A stretch of 64,000 nucleotides of DNA from Nicotiana tabacum (lineage: Eukaryota; Streptophyta; Magnoliopsida; Solanales; Solanaceae). Positions 1 through 11,988 of this stretch are shown one piece after another. Under the pieces are notes generated by a model that was not told where the DNA came from, did not search any database, and saw only the letters and a list, made by a program, of their open reading frames with translations. Positions within the stretch are counted from its first letter, which is position 1; every line of letters starts with the position of its first letter. Where the stretch lies: NCBI RefSeq assembly GCF_000715075.1, contig NC_134089.1, positions 66,260,697 through 66,324,696 on the forward strand, given 5' to 3'. The position numbers and the translations under genes were made by a program.

Positions 1-764
1 TCATCGATCATTTAAACAAGACTCCCGCCCAGATATCCATCATGTCGCTATTACAAAATTTGGAGGCGCATAGGAGTGCTCTGATGAAGGTGTTGAATGA
101 AGACTATGTGCCCAACAATATCACTAGTGGAGAGATGGCCAACATGGTAGGGCAAGTATTGGAGAGTCACAAGATCACCTTCCACGAGGATGAACTACCG
201 CCTGAAGGGTTATGTCATAACAGGGCATTGCATGTCACGGTACAGTTTGAAGACAAATTCATAGCCAGGGTCCTAATGGATGGGGGTTCAAGCCTCAACA
301 TTTGTCCATTGATTACTCTAAAAAGGTTGGGAAAAGCTTTCCATGAGATACGAGCAGGGAGTATGAACGTGAAAGCATTTGATGGATCTCAAAAGGCCAC
401 AATTGGAGAGATTAACATTTGTCTGCAGATGGGACAAACTTAGTTTGATGTTGTGTTCCAAGTACTAGACATATCAGCTACATACAATCTTCTATTGGGA
501 CGACCTTAGATACATACCGCTGGTGTTGTGGCTTCCACGCTGCACCAGGCCGTGAAGTTTGAATGGAACCATCAGGAGGTAATCATTTACGAAGATGGAA
601 GTAACCCCATTTACACCGGTCAAACTATCCCGGTTATCTAGAATAGAAGAAGGTTGGGTGGAGAAACTTATCACCACATTGAACATGTCAACGCAATTGA
701 GAAGGACAAGTGGTGGAGTAACAAATTAGAAAGCATACTGGCATGGTCTGGGTATGAACCCAGA
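1..764 (+). pseudogene. Ogre-1 retropepsin (protease) region, interrupted
   Basis: Part of the Gag-Pro coding region; the protease would cleave the Gag-Pol polyprotein in the virus-like particle. The frame is open from position 3 to a TAG at 441-443, and similar sequence continues in the same frame past a second TAG at 507-509. The retropepsin active-site motif is seen as LMDGGSSLNICP, encoded near 276-311, and the downstream flap/helix motif as YNLLLGRP near 483-506. Ogre-2 carries the same segment at about 31740-32378. The region beyond 510 is the protease-to-RT spacer (KDKWWSN near 700-720). It stops abruptly at 764, where a chromovirus LTR begins; the same reading resumes at 11603. It cannot make a full protein as it stands. 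Confidence 0.85.
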
Positions 765-1454
765 TGTGACGACCCGGCCTGTCATCTTAAGAATTAATGC
801 CCTGATCCCCAATTAACTACTTTTCCCATGTTTATTTCTGCTATTTTGATTTGCCTGGATATTCGGTTTTGAGTTTCAGAGAGTTTTGGGACACTTAGTC
901 CCTAAATGAGAGCTTAAGTGTTGGGAAGTTCATTATAGTCAAAACAGTACAAAGACGGCCTCGGAATGGAAATCCGATGAATTTGTTAGCTCCGTTGGGT
1001 GATTTCGGGCTTAGGGCGTGTTCGGATTGTGTTTTGGAGGTCCGTAGCTAATTTAGTCTTGAAATGCCGAAAGTTGAATTTTTGAAGTTTCCGGTTCGTT
1101 AGTGAGATTTTGATCTGAGGGTCGGAATGGAATTTCGGAAGTTGGAGTAGATCTGCAGTGTTGAATGTGATGTGTGTGCAAAATTTCAGGTCATTCGAAC
1201 GAGGTTTGATAGACTTTTTGATCAAAAGCGTATTTTGAGAGTTTTGAAGTTCTTAGGCTTGAATTCGATGCTAAATTGGTGTTTTGATGTTGTTTTGAGC
1301 GTTCCGAAGGTTGGAAAAAGTTTTAATGATATTATGGGATATGTTGGTAGGTTTGGTTGAGGTCCCGAGGGCCTCAGGTGTGTTTCGGATGCTCAATGGG
1401 TCATTTTTAGAACTTAGGAAATTGTAGAAAATGTTGCAGCAGTCAGTTCTCGTT

Positions 1455-1735
1455 TCATTCTTCGCTTTCGCAAGTGGGGGTCGCGTTCGTGAATAGGAGC
1501 TGGGGCTGGTGAGGAATTTGTGCTTCGCATTCGTGAAGTGTCTCCCGCATTCGTGAAGCTGGGAGTTCTATACCTACTCGTTCGCGATGGCTTTCCCGCA
1601 TTCGCGTAAGAGGAGGAAGTTGTGAATAACGTTCGCGTCCCAGGCATCGCGTTCGCGATGAAGAAATCTGGGCCCAAGTGTAATTATGCTTCGCGAACAC
1701 GAGGGTTCTTCCGTGTTCGTGAAGAAGGAATTAGC
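1455..1735 (+). repeat. CG-rich palindromic motif cluster in the Tekay-A 5' LTR
   Basis: About ten variants of a self-complementary word related to TTCGCGAA occur in 280 bp, such as GCGTTCGCGATG, GCATTCGTGAAG and TTCGTGAAGAAGG. Many have CG changed to TG or CA, as expected if methylated cytosines decay. The 3' LTR has the same cluster at about 9420-9690 with more intact words (CGCGTTCGCGAAG). The role is unknown. Confidence 0.7.
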
Positions 1736-2604
1736 TGGGCGGAATTTTTAAGTTCAAAGTCGAGGGTTTAGCCATTTTTGTGAAAACAAGAGCTTGGGAG
1801 CTCGGATTTAAGCGAGTTTTTGAGGAATCTTCAGAGATATCAATTGGGTAACGATTCCTTACTCCATTTTTCTTGTAACCCATTAATCTAAACATGAATT
1901 CATCATTTAATTTCGGATTGGAGATGAAAATTGGGGAAAAGTTGGAAAAAAGTTCTTAGGCCTAGAATTCGACTTTTGATTGGGATTTCACCTTAGATTT
2001 GGATAATTTTGGTATGCATGAACTCGTGAGAGTATGAGGATTCTGAAAATATAAATTTTACCCGATTCCGAGAGGTAGGCCCAAGAGGAGTTTTGATCAT
2101 TTTACCTAATTTCGCATATTAGCTTAGAACCCAATTGTAGAATAGGTCCCTTGAAGTGTTATTTACATTATGCAATTGAATTGAATAGATTTGGTCTATT
2201 TGGAGTCGAATACTCATGGCAAGAACGTAATTTCGAATTGATTTTGAGCTGGTTCGAGGTAAGTGGCTTGTCTAACCTTGTATGGTTGACCTTCCCCTTA
2301 GGATTTGGTATTATTGTTAATTGAAATGCCTTGTACGTGAGGTGACGAGTGCGTACTTGTGCTAATTGTTGAAAATCCGATTTTTATTAAGCAATTACTA
2401 GTATGTTTCCTTCCCTGTTTATATTAGTTGCACTTTAAGCCTATTGGCAGCGTAGGAAAACATGTCTAAGTGATTTAATTGCTTTATTTGCTCAAACTGC
2501 TTTACCTGAATTATGTGCAGCATGCTAGACTAGAATTACTTGTTTGCCTTAATATGAAATTGACATTTGCTGAATATTTTCCTGTTTATGTTGTATATTT
2601 ACAT

Positions 2605-2960
2605 TGGGACTACAGATGTGGGATTCCGGTAGATCACCTTTGTCTGTTTATTTGGGACTACAGATGTGGGATTCTGGTAGATCCCCCTTGTCTGTTTAAT
2701 TGGGACTTTGGATGTGGGATTCCGGTAGATCCCCCTACACAGTTATATGGAACTACGGGAATGCACCCGGTAGATTTCCCCAGTATTGGGTATTTAAATT
2801 TGGGACTACGATTCGGGATTCCGGTAGATCCTTGCGCACTAATAGTTGGACTACCGGACAGGATCTCGGGAGATCCTTCGGATATAAATGATGGACTACG
2901 GGACGGTATCTCGGGAGATCCACTAGATAGATGTAATTGGGACTACAGGACGGTATCCTG
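2605..2960 (+). repeat. Hairpin-forming short tandem repeats in the Tekay-A 5' LTR
   Basis: About eight imperfect units of roughly 45-50 bp, each starting near GGACTAC and holding a small inverted repeat, for example GGGAT-TCCGGTAG-ATCCC near 2668 and 2714, and GGATCTC-GG-GAGATCC near 2858. The same block is at 10555-10925 in the 3' LTR and, cut short, at 54930-55060 in Tekay-A2. Confidence 0.8.
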
Positions 2961-3647
2961 GAAGGTACCCCAATTGTTATTCTCTGTGTTGAGTTGTATT
3001 TCCTTTCCGTGATTATTTTGTATCTGTTCTAGTTGTTGTTGTTCTTTCTATTCTATGTTATTTCTTACTGTTGCACTTAATTATACTGTCTTATTCTACA
3101 CTGTTATACCTTATATTTTATTTAACCTCAGTAGGGCCCTGACCTTCCTCATCACTACCCAACCGAGGTTAGGCTTGGCACTTACTGAGTACCACTGTGG
3201 TGTACTCATGCCCTTTCTGTGCATGTTTTTCATGTGAAGATCTAGGTACCTTGACTTTGACTTACTATCCTTAAGGCAAGGCGACTCTTCGGAGACTTTG
3301 AGGTATATCTACCGCTTCTGCAAACCGAGGAGTCTCTCTCTATTCTCTCTTGTAGTTACATCCCTTCTGTATTTACTTGTTTTAGACTATTCTGGAGTTA
3401 GATCACTATGTAATATCCTTAGCTTATGATTCATGGGTTTCCAGGTTTTGGGAAAATGTATTGGTTTTAAGAGTTAATATTGTGTATGCCGCGCGACACT
3501 TTTAAATGCTATTTTATTACTCTATTTCTGTTTTAAATTGTATTCTTCCGCAAATTGGTTTATCTTCTGCGTTTTACGCTTACCCAGTTATAGAGACTAG
3601 GTGTCATCACGATGGTTCACGGATGGCGAACCGGGGTCGTGACAAGT

Positions 3648-3665
3648 TGGTATCACAGCTCTAGG
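3648..3665 (+). other. Primer binding site (initiator tRNA-Met type), Tekay-A
   Basis: TGGTATCACAGCTCTAGG lies three bases after the LTR end. It matches the TGGTATCAGAGC start expected for pairing with the 3' end of plant initiator tRNA-Met, with one mismatch (C for G at the ninth base). It would prime minus-strand DNA synthesis. Confidence 0.88.
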
Positions 3666-3845
3666 TTCATAGGAGTCATGAATCACAAGCCGTTCTATTA
3701 GAGTCTCATTGATCGGTACGGAGATGTCTGTACTTATCTACGAGAGGCTATGTAACTGTTAGGAAAATTCCACTTCATTTGATTTCCTTGTCGTGTGAGA
3801 TTTTGATATCACAATTCTAAACTTCTGTCTTCTATTCTCTCACAG

Positions 3846-5250
3846 ATGGTGAGGACACACGCTACCTGAGATGATCAAGCACCCGTGCCCCCTACTGCAG
3901 GCTTCAGAGGCCGGGGCCAGGGGAGAGGCCGAGGACGCGCACGTGGTATAGTTAGAGAACCTGCGCGAGCTATCGCCGAAGTACCACCAGCAGTTCCAGC
4001 TGGAGTCCAGGCACAGGATACTCCTACTGCTACAACTACTCTAGTTCTTCAGGAGATTGACACAGTTCATGAGCATGTATACCACTTTGGCTCAGGCAGG
4101 GTTGCGTCCCCTTGCTGTAGCTACATCTCAGGTCGGGGGAGGAGCACAGACTCCAGCTGCATGCACTCTTGAGAAGCGAGTGCATGTTGAACAAGTTCCT
4201 AAGATTATTCCTGTATAGCCTGCAGTCCGAGATCAATCTGAGGACAGGGAAACGACTTCCGAGGATGAGCAACTGAGGCTTGAGAGGTTCAAGAAGTACA
4301 AGCCTCCTGTATTCAGTGGTATAACATCGGATGATGCTCTGGGATTTCTAAATGAGTGTTACCACATTCTCTGTACCATGGGTATATCAGGATCGAGCCG
4401 TGTTTCTTTCCCTACTTACTAGCTTCGAGGGCCCGCCTATGAGTGGTGGCGCACCTATGAGTTAAACAATCCGGATGAGGCTGCTTCACTGACTTGGACT
4501 CGGTTTTCAGATCTGTTCTTGAGAGAGTATGTTCCTTAGAGCCTCAAGGATGCATCGCGCGTAGAGTTTGAGCATTTGCGCTCGGGTGCTATGACTGTCT
4601 CAGATTATGCTGTCTGTTACACAAGTTTGGCCAGACATGCCCCAACCTTGGTTTCTACTATTCGCGAGAGGGTTCGCCGGTTTATTGAGGGCCTTATTCC
4701 CAGCATCAGGTCTAGCATGGCTCATGTGTTGGAGATGGATATTTCTTATCAGTAGGTGGTGAGCATTGCTAGAAGGATTGAGGGTATGCATGTTAGGGAG
4801 AGAGAGGAGAGGGAGGCCAAGAGGTCTCGTGAGTCGGGCTATTATATGAGTCGCCTTGTTCATTTAGCTCTTCGAGCAGCCAATGGTATTCTAGCTCCTC
4901 TTAGACCTCAGGAGCCTTATTATGCACCTTCGGTAACTATAGCGCCTCTTGCGCGGGGTGCTTTTAGAGGTCAGTCCAGCAAACCTGGTCCGAGCCAGTC
5001 ATAGCCACCACGTCCTCCCAGAGCTTGTTTTGAGTATGGTGACACACGCCATATGGTGAGGGATTGCCATAGACTTAGAGAGGTGCACCTCTTCAGACTT
5101 CTCAGCCATAATGTGTCCCGTAGAGTTCTTAGGCCATGGTTACAGCTCCAGTTGCTACCCCATCCGCTCAGCCAGCTAGAGGTAGAGGTTGGGGAGGTAG
5201 AGGTCACCCTAGAGGGGGAGGCCAGGCCAGATACTATGCCCTTCCTGCCT
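3846..5250 (+). pseudogene. Tekay-A gag (nucleocapsid/capsid), broken
   Basis: Encodes remains of the structural Gag protein that packages element RNA. The likely start is the ATG at 3846 (reading MVRTHAT then a TGA), the same place as the Tekay-B gag start at 46812. An Arg/Gly-rich N-terminus (GRGQGRGRGRARG) follows near 3910-3945. A frameshift lies near 4060-4090. The capsid-like core runs about 4270-4800, with the motifs LRGPAYEWWRTYE and SDLFLREYVP. Stops fall at about 4420, 4538 and 4753. A CCHC zinc knuckle near 5025-5066 reads CFEYGDTRHMVRDC, in which the second Cys is replaced by Tyr, so the metal site is lost. Gag normally continues straight into protease; here the frame changes again around 5070-5140. 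Confidence 0.82.
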
Positions 5251-7110
5251 GTACCGAGGTTGTTGCCTCCGATTCTGTCATCACAGGTATTATATTGGTT
5301 TGTCACAAAGATGCATCGGTTCAATTCGATACAGGATCCACTTACTCTTATGTGTCTTCTTATTTTGCTCCAAATTTGGGCGTACCTTGAGATTCTTTGA
5401 GTTCCCCTGTCTAGGTTTCTGCTCCTATGGGAGATTCTCTTATTGTGGACTGCATTTATTGGTCGTGTTTGGTTGCTCTTAGTGGTTTTGAGACCAAATC
5501 CAATTTATTGTTGCTCAACATGGTAGATTTTGATATTATCTTGGGCATGGATTGGTTGTCACCCCATTATGCTATCCTTGATTGTCACGCCAAAACCGTC
5601 ATTCTGGCCATGCCAGGTATACCACGTGTTGAGTGGAGGGGTACTTTAGATCACACTCCCAGTAGAGTTATTTATTTTCTTAAAGCTCATCGTATGGTTG
5701 AGAAGGGGTGTGACGCATATTTAGCTTTTGTGAGAGATGTCAGTATTGATACTCCTTCTGTTGAATCAGTTCCAGTAGTACGGGATTTTCCCGATGTGTT
5801 TCTAGCTGATCTTCTAGGCATGCCTCCTGATAGAAATATTGATTTTGGCATTGATCTGTTGCCGGGCACTCAGCCCATTTCTATTCCTCTGTATCGTATG
5901 GATCCTCCTGAGTTGAAGGATCAGTTACAGGAATTCCTTGATAAGGGTTTTATTCGGCCCAATGTATCACCTTGGGGTGCTCCTGTCTTGTTTATGAAGA
6001 AAAAGGATGGTTTTATGCGTATGTGTATTGATTATCGCTAGTTGAACAAAGTTACAATTAAGAACCGTTATCCTTTGCCTCGTATTGATGATCTGTTTGA
6101 CCAGATTCAGGGGGCACAGATGTTTTCTAAGATTGACTTGCACTCAGGCTACCATCAGTTGAAGATTCGGGAGCCAGATATCCCGAAGACTATTTTCAGG
6201 AGTTGGTATGTTTATTACGAGTTCCTTGTTATGTCATTTGGGCTGACTAATGCCCCAGCAGCCTTTAAGCATTTAATGCACAGTGTGCTGGCCGTATCTT
6301 GACTCGTTTGTCATTGTCTTTATTGATGATATTCTTGTGTATTCCCAAAGTCGGGAAGACCATGAGCAGCACTTGAGGACTGTGCTTCAGACACTGAGAG
6401 AGAAGAAGTTATATGCTATGTTCTCAAAATGTGAGTTTTGGTTGGATTCTGTGGCATTCCTAGGCCATGTGGTATCGAGTGATGGTATTCAGGTGGATCC
6501 GAAGAAAATAGAGGTCGTGCAGAGTTGGACTAGACCATCCTCAGCTACAGAGATCCGCAATTTCCTTGCATTGGCGGGTTCCTACTGTTGTTTTGTGGAG
6601 GGGTTTTCATCGATTGCAGCCCCCATGACCAGGTTAACCCAGAAGGGTGCTTTGTTCCAGTGGACGGAGGAGTGTGAGGCAAGCTTTTAGAAGCTCAAGA
6701 CAGCTTTGACCACCGTCCCAATTTTGATACTGCCTACATGTTTAGGGTCTTATACGGTTTATTATGATGCCTCGAGGATTGGTCACAGAGCGGTGTTGAT
6801 GCAGGACGGTAGGGTGATTGACTACACGTCCAAACAGTTGAAGGTACATGAGAGGAATTACCCTGTCCACAGCCTTGAGTTAGTTGTCATTGTTCACGCC
6901 CTGAAAATCTGGCGCCATTATTTATACGGGGTTCCGTGTGAGATTTATACTGACCATCAGAGCTTGCACCACCTGTTCAAGAAAAAGGATCTAAATTTGC
7001 GCCCGAGGAGGTGGTTAGAGTTGCTGATGGACTATGATATCACTATTTTGTATCACCCGGGCAAGGCCAATGTGGTGGCCGATGATTTGAGTCGCCAGGC
7101 AGAGTGTTTG
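5251..7110 (+). pseudogene. Tekay-A protease, reverse transcriptase and RNase H, broken
   Basis: Central pol segment: polyprotein cleavage, RNA-to-DNA copying and removal of the RNA strand in the particle. The protease keeps its catalytic DTG (FDTGSTYSYV, about 5320-5350), with the [10 protein letters not shown] motif at about 5540-5570. RT begins around 5890 ([18 protein letters not shown], then [14 protein letters not shown]), is cut by TAG at 6039-6041, continues as [17 protein letters not shown], and shifts frame near 6296. The polymerase box FIDD is at 6319-6330. TAG at 6688-6690 interrupts the connection to RNase H, which has DASRIG near 6766 and [10 protein letters not shown] near 6950-6980. 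The linker [17 protein letters not shown] closes the segment near 7095. Active residues look retained, but the reading frame is not continuous. Confidence 0.87.
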
Positions 7111-7339
7111 GGGAGTTTGTCTTATTTACCAGCATCGGAGAGGCCTATGGCGATGGATGTTCAGGCCTTAGCCAGCCAGTTTGTGATATTGGATCTTTCG
7201 GAGCCCAGTCGGGTTCTAGCTTGAGTGGTTTCTCAATTTATTTGATCGTATCAGGGAGCGTCAGTATGATGACCCTCATTTTCTTGTCCTCAAGGACAAC
7301 GTCCAGCACGGTGATGCCAAAGATGTGACTATTGGTGAT

Positions 7340-8690
7340 GATGGGGTAATGAGGATGTACGGTCGGATTTGTGTACCCAATGTTGATGGGCTTCGGGAGT
7401 TGATTCTATAGGAGGCCCACAGTTTGCGGTATTCCATTCATCCGGGTGCCGCGAAGATGTATTAGGATTTAAGGCAACACTATTGGTGGAGGCGGATAAA
7501 GAAAGATATAGTAGGATTTGTGGCTCGGTGCCTCAACAGTTAGCAGGTGAAGTATGAGCACCAGAGACCGGGTAGGTTGCTTCAGCAGACAAAGATTCCA
7601 AAATGGAAGTGGGAGCGGATCAATATAGACTTTGTAGTTGGGCTCCCACAGACTTTGAGAAAGTTCGATGCTATTTGGGTGATTGTGGATCGGCTGACCA
7701 AGTCCACTCACTTTATTCCTATGTGTACTACTTATTCCTCGGAGCGGTTGGCGAAGATCTATATCCGGGAGATTGTTTATCTGCATGGTATTCCAGTTTC
7801 CATCATTTTAGATAGAGGTACTCAATTCACATTACGGTTCTGGAGGGCCGTTCAACATGAGTTGGGTACTCGAGTAGAGTTGAGTACATCATTTTACCCT
7901 CATACGGATGGACAGTCTGAGAGCACTATTCAGATTCTTGAGGATATGCTCTGTGCGTGTGTGATTGAGTTTGGAGGGTCTTGGAATCAATTCTTGCCAT
8001 TGGCGGAGTTTGCCTACAACAATAGCTATCAGTGCAGCATTCAGATGGCACCGTACGAGGCTTTATAAGGTAGGCGGTGTAGATCCCCGGTGGGTTGGTT
8101 TGAGCCGAGTGAGGGTAGATTGTGGGGCACAGACTTGGTTTAGGATGCTTTGGAGAAGGTTAAGGTGATTCAGGATAGACTTCGTACAGCCCAGTCCAGA
8201 CAGAAGATTTACACGGACCGGAAGGTTCGTGATGTTTCCTATATGGTTGAAGTGTGGGTTCTGCTTCGGGTATCACCTATGAAGGGCGTTATGAGATTTG
8301 GGAAGAAGCGAAAGTTGAGTCCGAGGTTTATTGGCCCTTTTGAGATATTGAGGCGTTTTGGAGAGGTTGATTATGAGCTTGCCTTACCTCCCAGCTTGGT
8401 AGGAGTTCATCTAGTATTTTATGTTTCAATGCTCCGGAGGTATCACGACGATCCGTTGCACGTGTTGGATTTCAGTTCAATCTAGTTGGACAAGGATCTA
8501 TCCTATGTTGAGGAGTCAGTGGAAATATTGGACAAGCAGGTTAGAAAGCTGAGGTCAATGAACATTGCATCAGTAAAGGTTCAGTGGCGGGGCTTGCTAG
8601 TCAAGGAGGCGACCTGGGAGACCGAGCAGGATATGCGCAACCGCTACCCTTATCTTTTCACTACTTCAGGTATGTTTTTATGCTCGTTCG
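7340..8690 (+). pseudogene. Tekay-A integrase with C-terminal chromodomain, broken
   Basis: Integrase joins element cDNA to host DNA; the chromodomain tail of chromoviruses is thought to direct insertion to marked chromatin. The zinc-binding N-terminus lies about 7410-7545 (the bases still spell a KDIVGFVARC-like helix) with several stops. The core runs 7547-8068. Catalytic residues are visible: Asp in NIDFVVGLP (about 7624), Asp in IILDRGTQF (about 7810), and Glu in TDGQSESTIQ (about 7916), with 35 residues between the second Asp and the Glu. TAA at 8066-8068 and a frameshift follow. The GPFEILRRFG block (about 8330) leads to the chromodomain-like end, KVQWRGLLVKEATWE at about 8575-8620. TAG at 8483-8485 separates the last part. 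Confidence 0.85.
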
Positions 8691-8713
8691 AGGATGAACG
8701 AATGTTTAAGTGT

Positions 8714-8720
8714 AGGAGGA
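8714..8720 (+). other. Polypurine tract of Tekay-A
   Basis: AGGAGGA directly precedes the 3' LTR start at 8721. It would be left uncut by RNase H and prime plus-strand synthesis. It is shorter than the Tekay-B tract (AAGAGGGGAGGA) because of an upstream T. Confidence 0.75.
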
Positions 8721-11602
8721 TGTGACGATCCGGCCGGTCGTCTTAAGAATTAACGCCCTGATCCCCTATTAACTACTTTCCCCGTGTTTATTTATGCTAT
8801 TTTGATTTGCCGGGATGTTCGATTTTGAGTTTCAGAGAGTTTTGGAACACTTAGTCCCTAAATGAGAGCTTAAGTGTTGGGAAAGTTGACCGTAGTCGGA
8901 ATAGTGTGAAGACAACCTCAGAATGGAAATCCGATGGTTCTGTTAGCTCCGTTGGGTGATTTCGAGCTCGGGGGCGTGATCAGATTGTGTTTTGGAGATT
9001 TGTAGCTAATTTAGGCTTGAAATGCCAAAAGTTGAATTTTTGAAGTTTCCGGTTCGATAGTGAGATTTGATCTGAGGGTCGGAATGGAATTCCGAAAGTT
9101 GGAGTAGCTCCGTAGTGTTTAATGTTACGTGTGTGCAAAATTTCAGGTCATTCGGACGAGGTTTGATAGACTTTTTGATCAAAAGCATATTTTTAGAGTT
9201 TTTGGATTTCTTAGGCTTGAATCCGATGAAAAATAGATGTTTTGATGTTGATTTGAGCATTCCGAATGTTGGATCAAGTTTGAATGAAGTTATGGGATAT
9301 GTTGGTAGGTTTGGTTGAGGTCCCAGGGGCCTCAGGTGTGTTTCGGATACCCAACGGGTCACTTTTGGAACTTAGAAAATTGCAGAAAATGTTGCAGCAG
9401 TCAGTTTTGGTTTCCTTCTTCACGTTCGGGAGTGGGGTCTTGCGTTCGCAAAAAGGAGCTGGGTCTGGCAAGGAATTTGTACTTCACGTTTGCTAAGTGT
9501 CTCCCGCGTTCGCGAAGCTGGGAGCTCTATACTGACGCGTTCCCGATGGTTTTCCGCGTTCGCGTAGGAGGAGGAAGTTTTGAATCGCGTTCGCATCCTA
9601 TGCATCGCATTCGTGATGAAGAAATATGGACCCAAGTGTAATTGTGCTTTCGCGAATGAGAGGGGCCTTCCGCATTCGCGAAGAAGGAATTAGCTGGGCA
9701 GAATGTTTAAGTTCAAAATTGAGGGTTTAGCCATTTTTGTGAAAATTAGAGCTTGGGAGCTCGGATTTGAGCGAGGTTTTGAGGGATTTTCAGAGATATC
9801 AATTGGGTAACGATTCCTTACTCCTTTTTCTTGTAACCCATTAATCTAACCATGAATACATCATTTAACTTCAGATTGGATATGAAAATTGGGGAAAAGT
9901 TGGAAGAAAGTTTTTAGGCCCAGAATTCTAAAAGATTGGGAATTTTACCTTATATTTGGATAATTTTGGTATGAATGAACTCGTGAGAGTATGAGGATTC
10001 TGAAAATATAAATTTTACCTGATTCTGAGATGTGGGTCCGATGGGAGTTTTGGTCATTTTACCTAATTTCGCATATTAGCTTATAATTTAATTGTAGAAT
10101 CGGTTACTTGAAGTGTTATTTACATTGTGCAATTGAATAGAACAGATTTGGGTCATTTAGAGTTGAATACTCATGGCAAGAATGTGATTTCAAATTGATT
10201 TTGAGCTGGTTTGGGGTAAGTGGCTTGTCTAACCTTGTGTGAGGGACCTTCCCCTTAGGGTTTGGTTTTATTGTTAATTTGAATGTCTTGTACGTGAGGT
10301 GACGAGTGCGTAATTGTGCTAATTGTTGAAAATCAGATTTTCATTAAGCAATTACTAGTATGTTTCCTTCCCTATTTATATTACTTGAACTTTAAGCCTG
10401 TTGTTAGCAGAGGAAAACATGGCTAAGTGATTTAATTGCTTTATTTGCTCAAACTTCTTTACCAGAATTCTGTGCAACATGCTAGACTAGAATTACTTGT
10501 TTGCCTTAATATGAAATTGACATTTGCTGAATATTTTCCTGTTGCTGTTGTGTATTTACATTTGGGACTACGGATGTGGGATTCCGGTAGATCCCCCTTG
10601 TTTGTTTATTTGGGACTATGGATGTGGGATTCCGGTAGATCCCCCTTGTCTGTTTAATTGGGACTACGGATGTGGGATTCCGGTAGATCCCCCTGCACAG
10701 TTATATGGAACTACGGGAAAGCACCCGGCAGATTCCCCCAGTACTGGGTATTTATATTTGGGACTACAAATCGGGATTTCGGTAGATCCCCGCGCACTGA
10801 TAGTTGGACTACGGGACGGGATCCCGGGAGATCCTTCAGATATATATGATAGACTACGGGATGGTATCCCGGGAGATCCACTGGATATATGTAATTAGGA
10901 CTATAGGACGGTATCCTAGATGGTACCCCGATTGTTATTCTCTGTGTTGAGTTGTATTTCCTTTCCGTGATTATTTTGTCTCTATTCTAGTTGTTGTTGT
11001 TCTTTCTATTCTATGTTATTTCTTACTGTTGCACTTAATTATACTATCTTATTCTACACTGTTATACCTTATATTTTATTTAACCTCAGTAGGGCCCTGA
11101 CCTTCGTCGTCACTACCCGACCGAGGTTAGGCTTGACACTTACTGAGTACCGATGTGGTGTACTCATGCCCTTTCTGCCCATGTTTTTCATGTGTAGATC
11201 CAGGTACATTGACTTAGACTTACCATCCTTGAGGCGAGGTGACCCTTCGGAGACTTCAAGGTTTATCTGCCACATCCTCAGACCGAGGAGTCTCTCTTTA
11301 TTTTCTCTTGTAGTTATAGCCCTTCTGTATTTACATGTTTTAGACTATTATGGAGTTAGAGCACTATGTAATATCCTTAGCTTGTGATTCATGGGTTTTC
11401 GGGTTTTGGGAAAATGTATTGGTTTTAAGAGTTTATATTGTGTATGCCGAGCGACACTTTTAAACGCTGTTTTATTACTCTATTTCTATTTTAAATTGTA
11501 TTCTTCCGCAAATTGGTTTATCTTCCGCGTTTTAGGCTTACCTAGTCGTAGAGACTAGGTGTCATCACGATGGTTCACGGAGGGCGAACCGGGGTTGTGA
11601 CA
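8721..11602 (+). repeat. 3' LTR of Tekay-A
   Basis: Starts TGTGACGATCCGGCC, ends GGGTTGTGACA, and pairs with 765-3644. It carries the same palindrome cluster (about 9420-9690) and hairpin repeat block (about 10555-10925). Ogre-1 sequence resumes at 11603. Frames such as 10436-10898 reflect the repeats only. Confidence 0.93.
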
Positions 11603-11988
11603 CCGGCAAAGGGCTTGGGAAGAAATTCCAGGGCATTACCAAGCCGATACAATTGAAACGTCACGACACAACTTTCAGGATGGGATATCCATACACCTGG
11701 CAAGAATATAATGATTGGTCGCTACCATGGTGTGGTCCTTATTACCCTCTCGAGCAGCCAGTGCCCCATCTGAGTCAGACTTTTCACCAGGCCTATACAA
11801 AATGGGGATCTGCAGCGGAAGAAGCTTTGGCTGGGGCTACAGAACCTGTTTCTAGAATATGAGGATATGGATTTCACTGTGATAGTGGAGGAGGGAGAGG
11901 AATAAGGCCTCACCATTCAGACTGTGGAGAAAGGTGATGTTCTTAAGAATTGGACTGCCACACCATTTCGGGATCGCCGAGTTCCTCG
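11603..11988 (+). pseudogene. Ogre-1 protease-to-RT spacer (end of the first pol exon)
   Basis: Direct continuation of the segment broken at 764. Translation gives GKGLGKKFQGITKPI, then WCGPYYPLEQPVPHLSQTFHQA at about 11725-11790, which also occurs in Ogre-2 (32610-32690) and Ogre-3 (56400-56480). An acidic stretch follows (about 11860-11915) with a stop and frame changes. No enzymatic motif is seen; this conserved linker sits between protease and RT in this family. It ends at a candidate 5' splice site (CG|GTAGCT at 11988/11989). The TAG inside that site would end translation of unspliced RNA. Confidence 0.75.

Larger units (their letters stand above)
765..3644 (+). repeat. 5' LTR of Tekay-A
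   Basis: Starts TGTGACGACCCGGCC and ends GGGTCGTGACA, directly followed by a primer binding site. It matches 8721-11602 along its whole length. It contains a cluster of CG-rich palindromic motifs (about 1460-1740) and a block of about eight hairpin-forming short repeats (about 2605-2960). In a working element this LTR holds the promoter and the polyadenylation signals. I could not place a TATA box or cap site with confidence. Open frames here (for example 2479-3012) run through the short repeats and are not genes. Confidence 0.93.
765..11602 (+). mobile_element. Tekay-A, Tekay/Del-type chromovirus (Ty3-gypsy) with both LTRs
   Basis: A structurally complete 10.8-kb LTR retrotransposon nested in Ogre-1. 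Two direct LTRs of nearly equal length (2880 and 2882 bp) begin TGTGACGA and end GTGACA. An initiator-Met-type primer binding site follows the first, and a short purine tract precedes the second. Between them lie gag, protease, RT, RNase H, integrase and a C-terminal chromodomain in chromovirus order. The LTRs differ at many scattered sites, many of them C/T or G/A at CpG, so the insertion is old. Flanking 5-mers are CCAGA on the left and CCGGC on the right, an imperfect target duplication. Many in-frame stops make it non-autonomous. Assignment to Tekay/Del rests on LTR size, the chromodomain and LTR style. Confidence 0.9.

Noticed and set aside
2479..3012. 177-codon ORF in the Tekay-A 5' LTR (and the related 10436-10898)
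   Set aside because: It runs through the short hairpin repeats of the LTR, is not conserved in frame between the two LTRs, and its translation just echoes the repeat unit in three frames.
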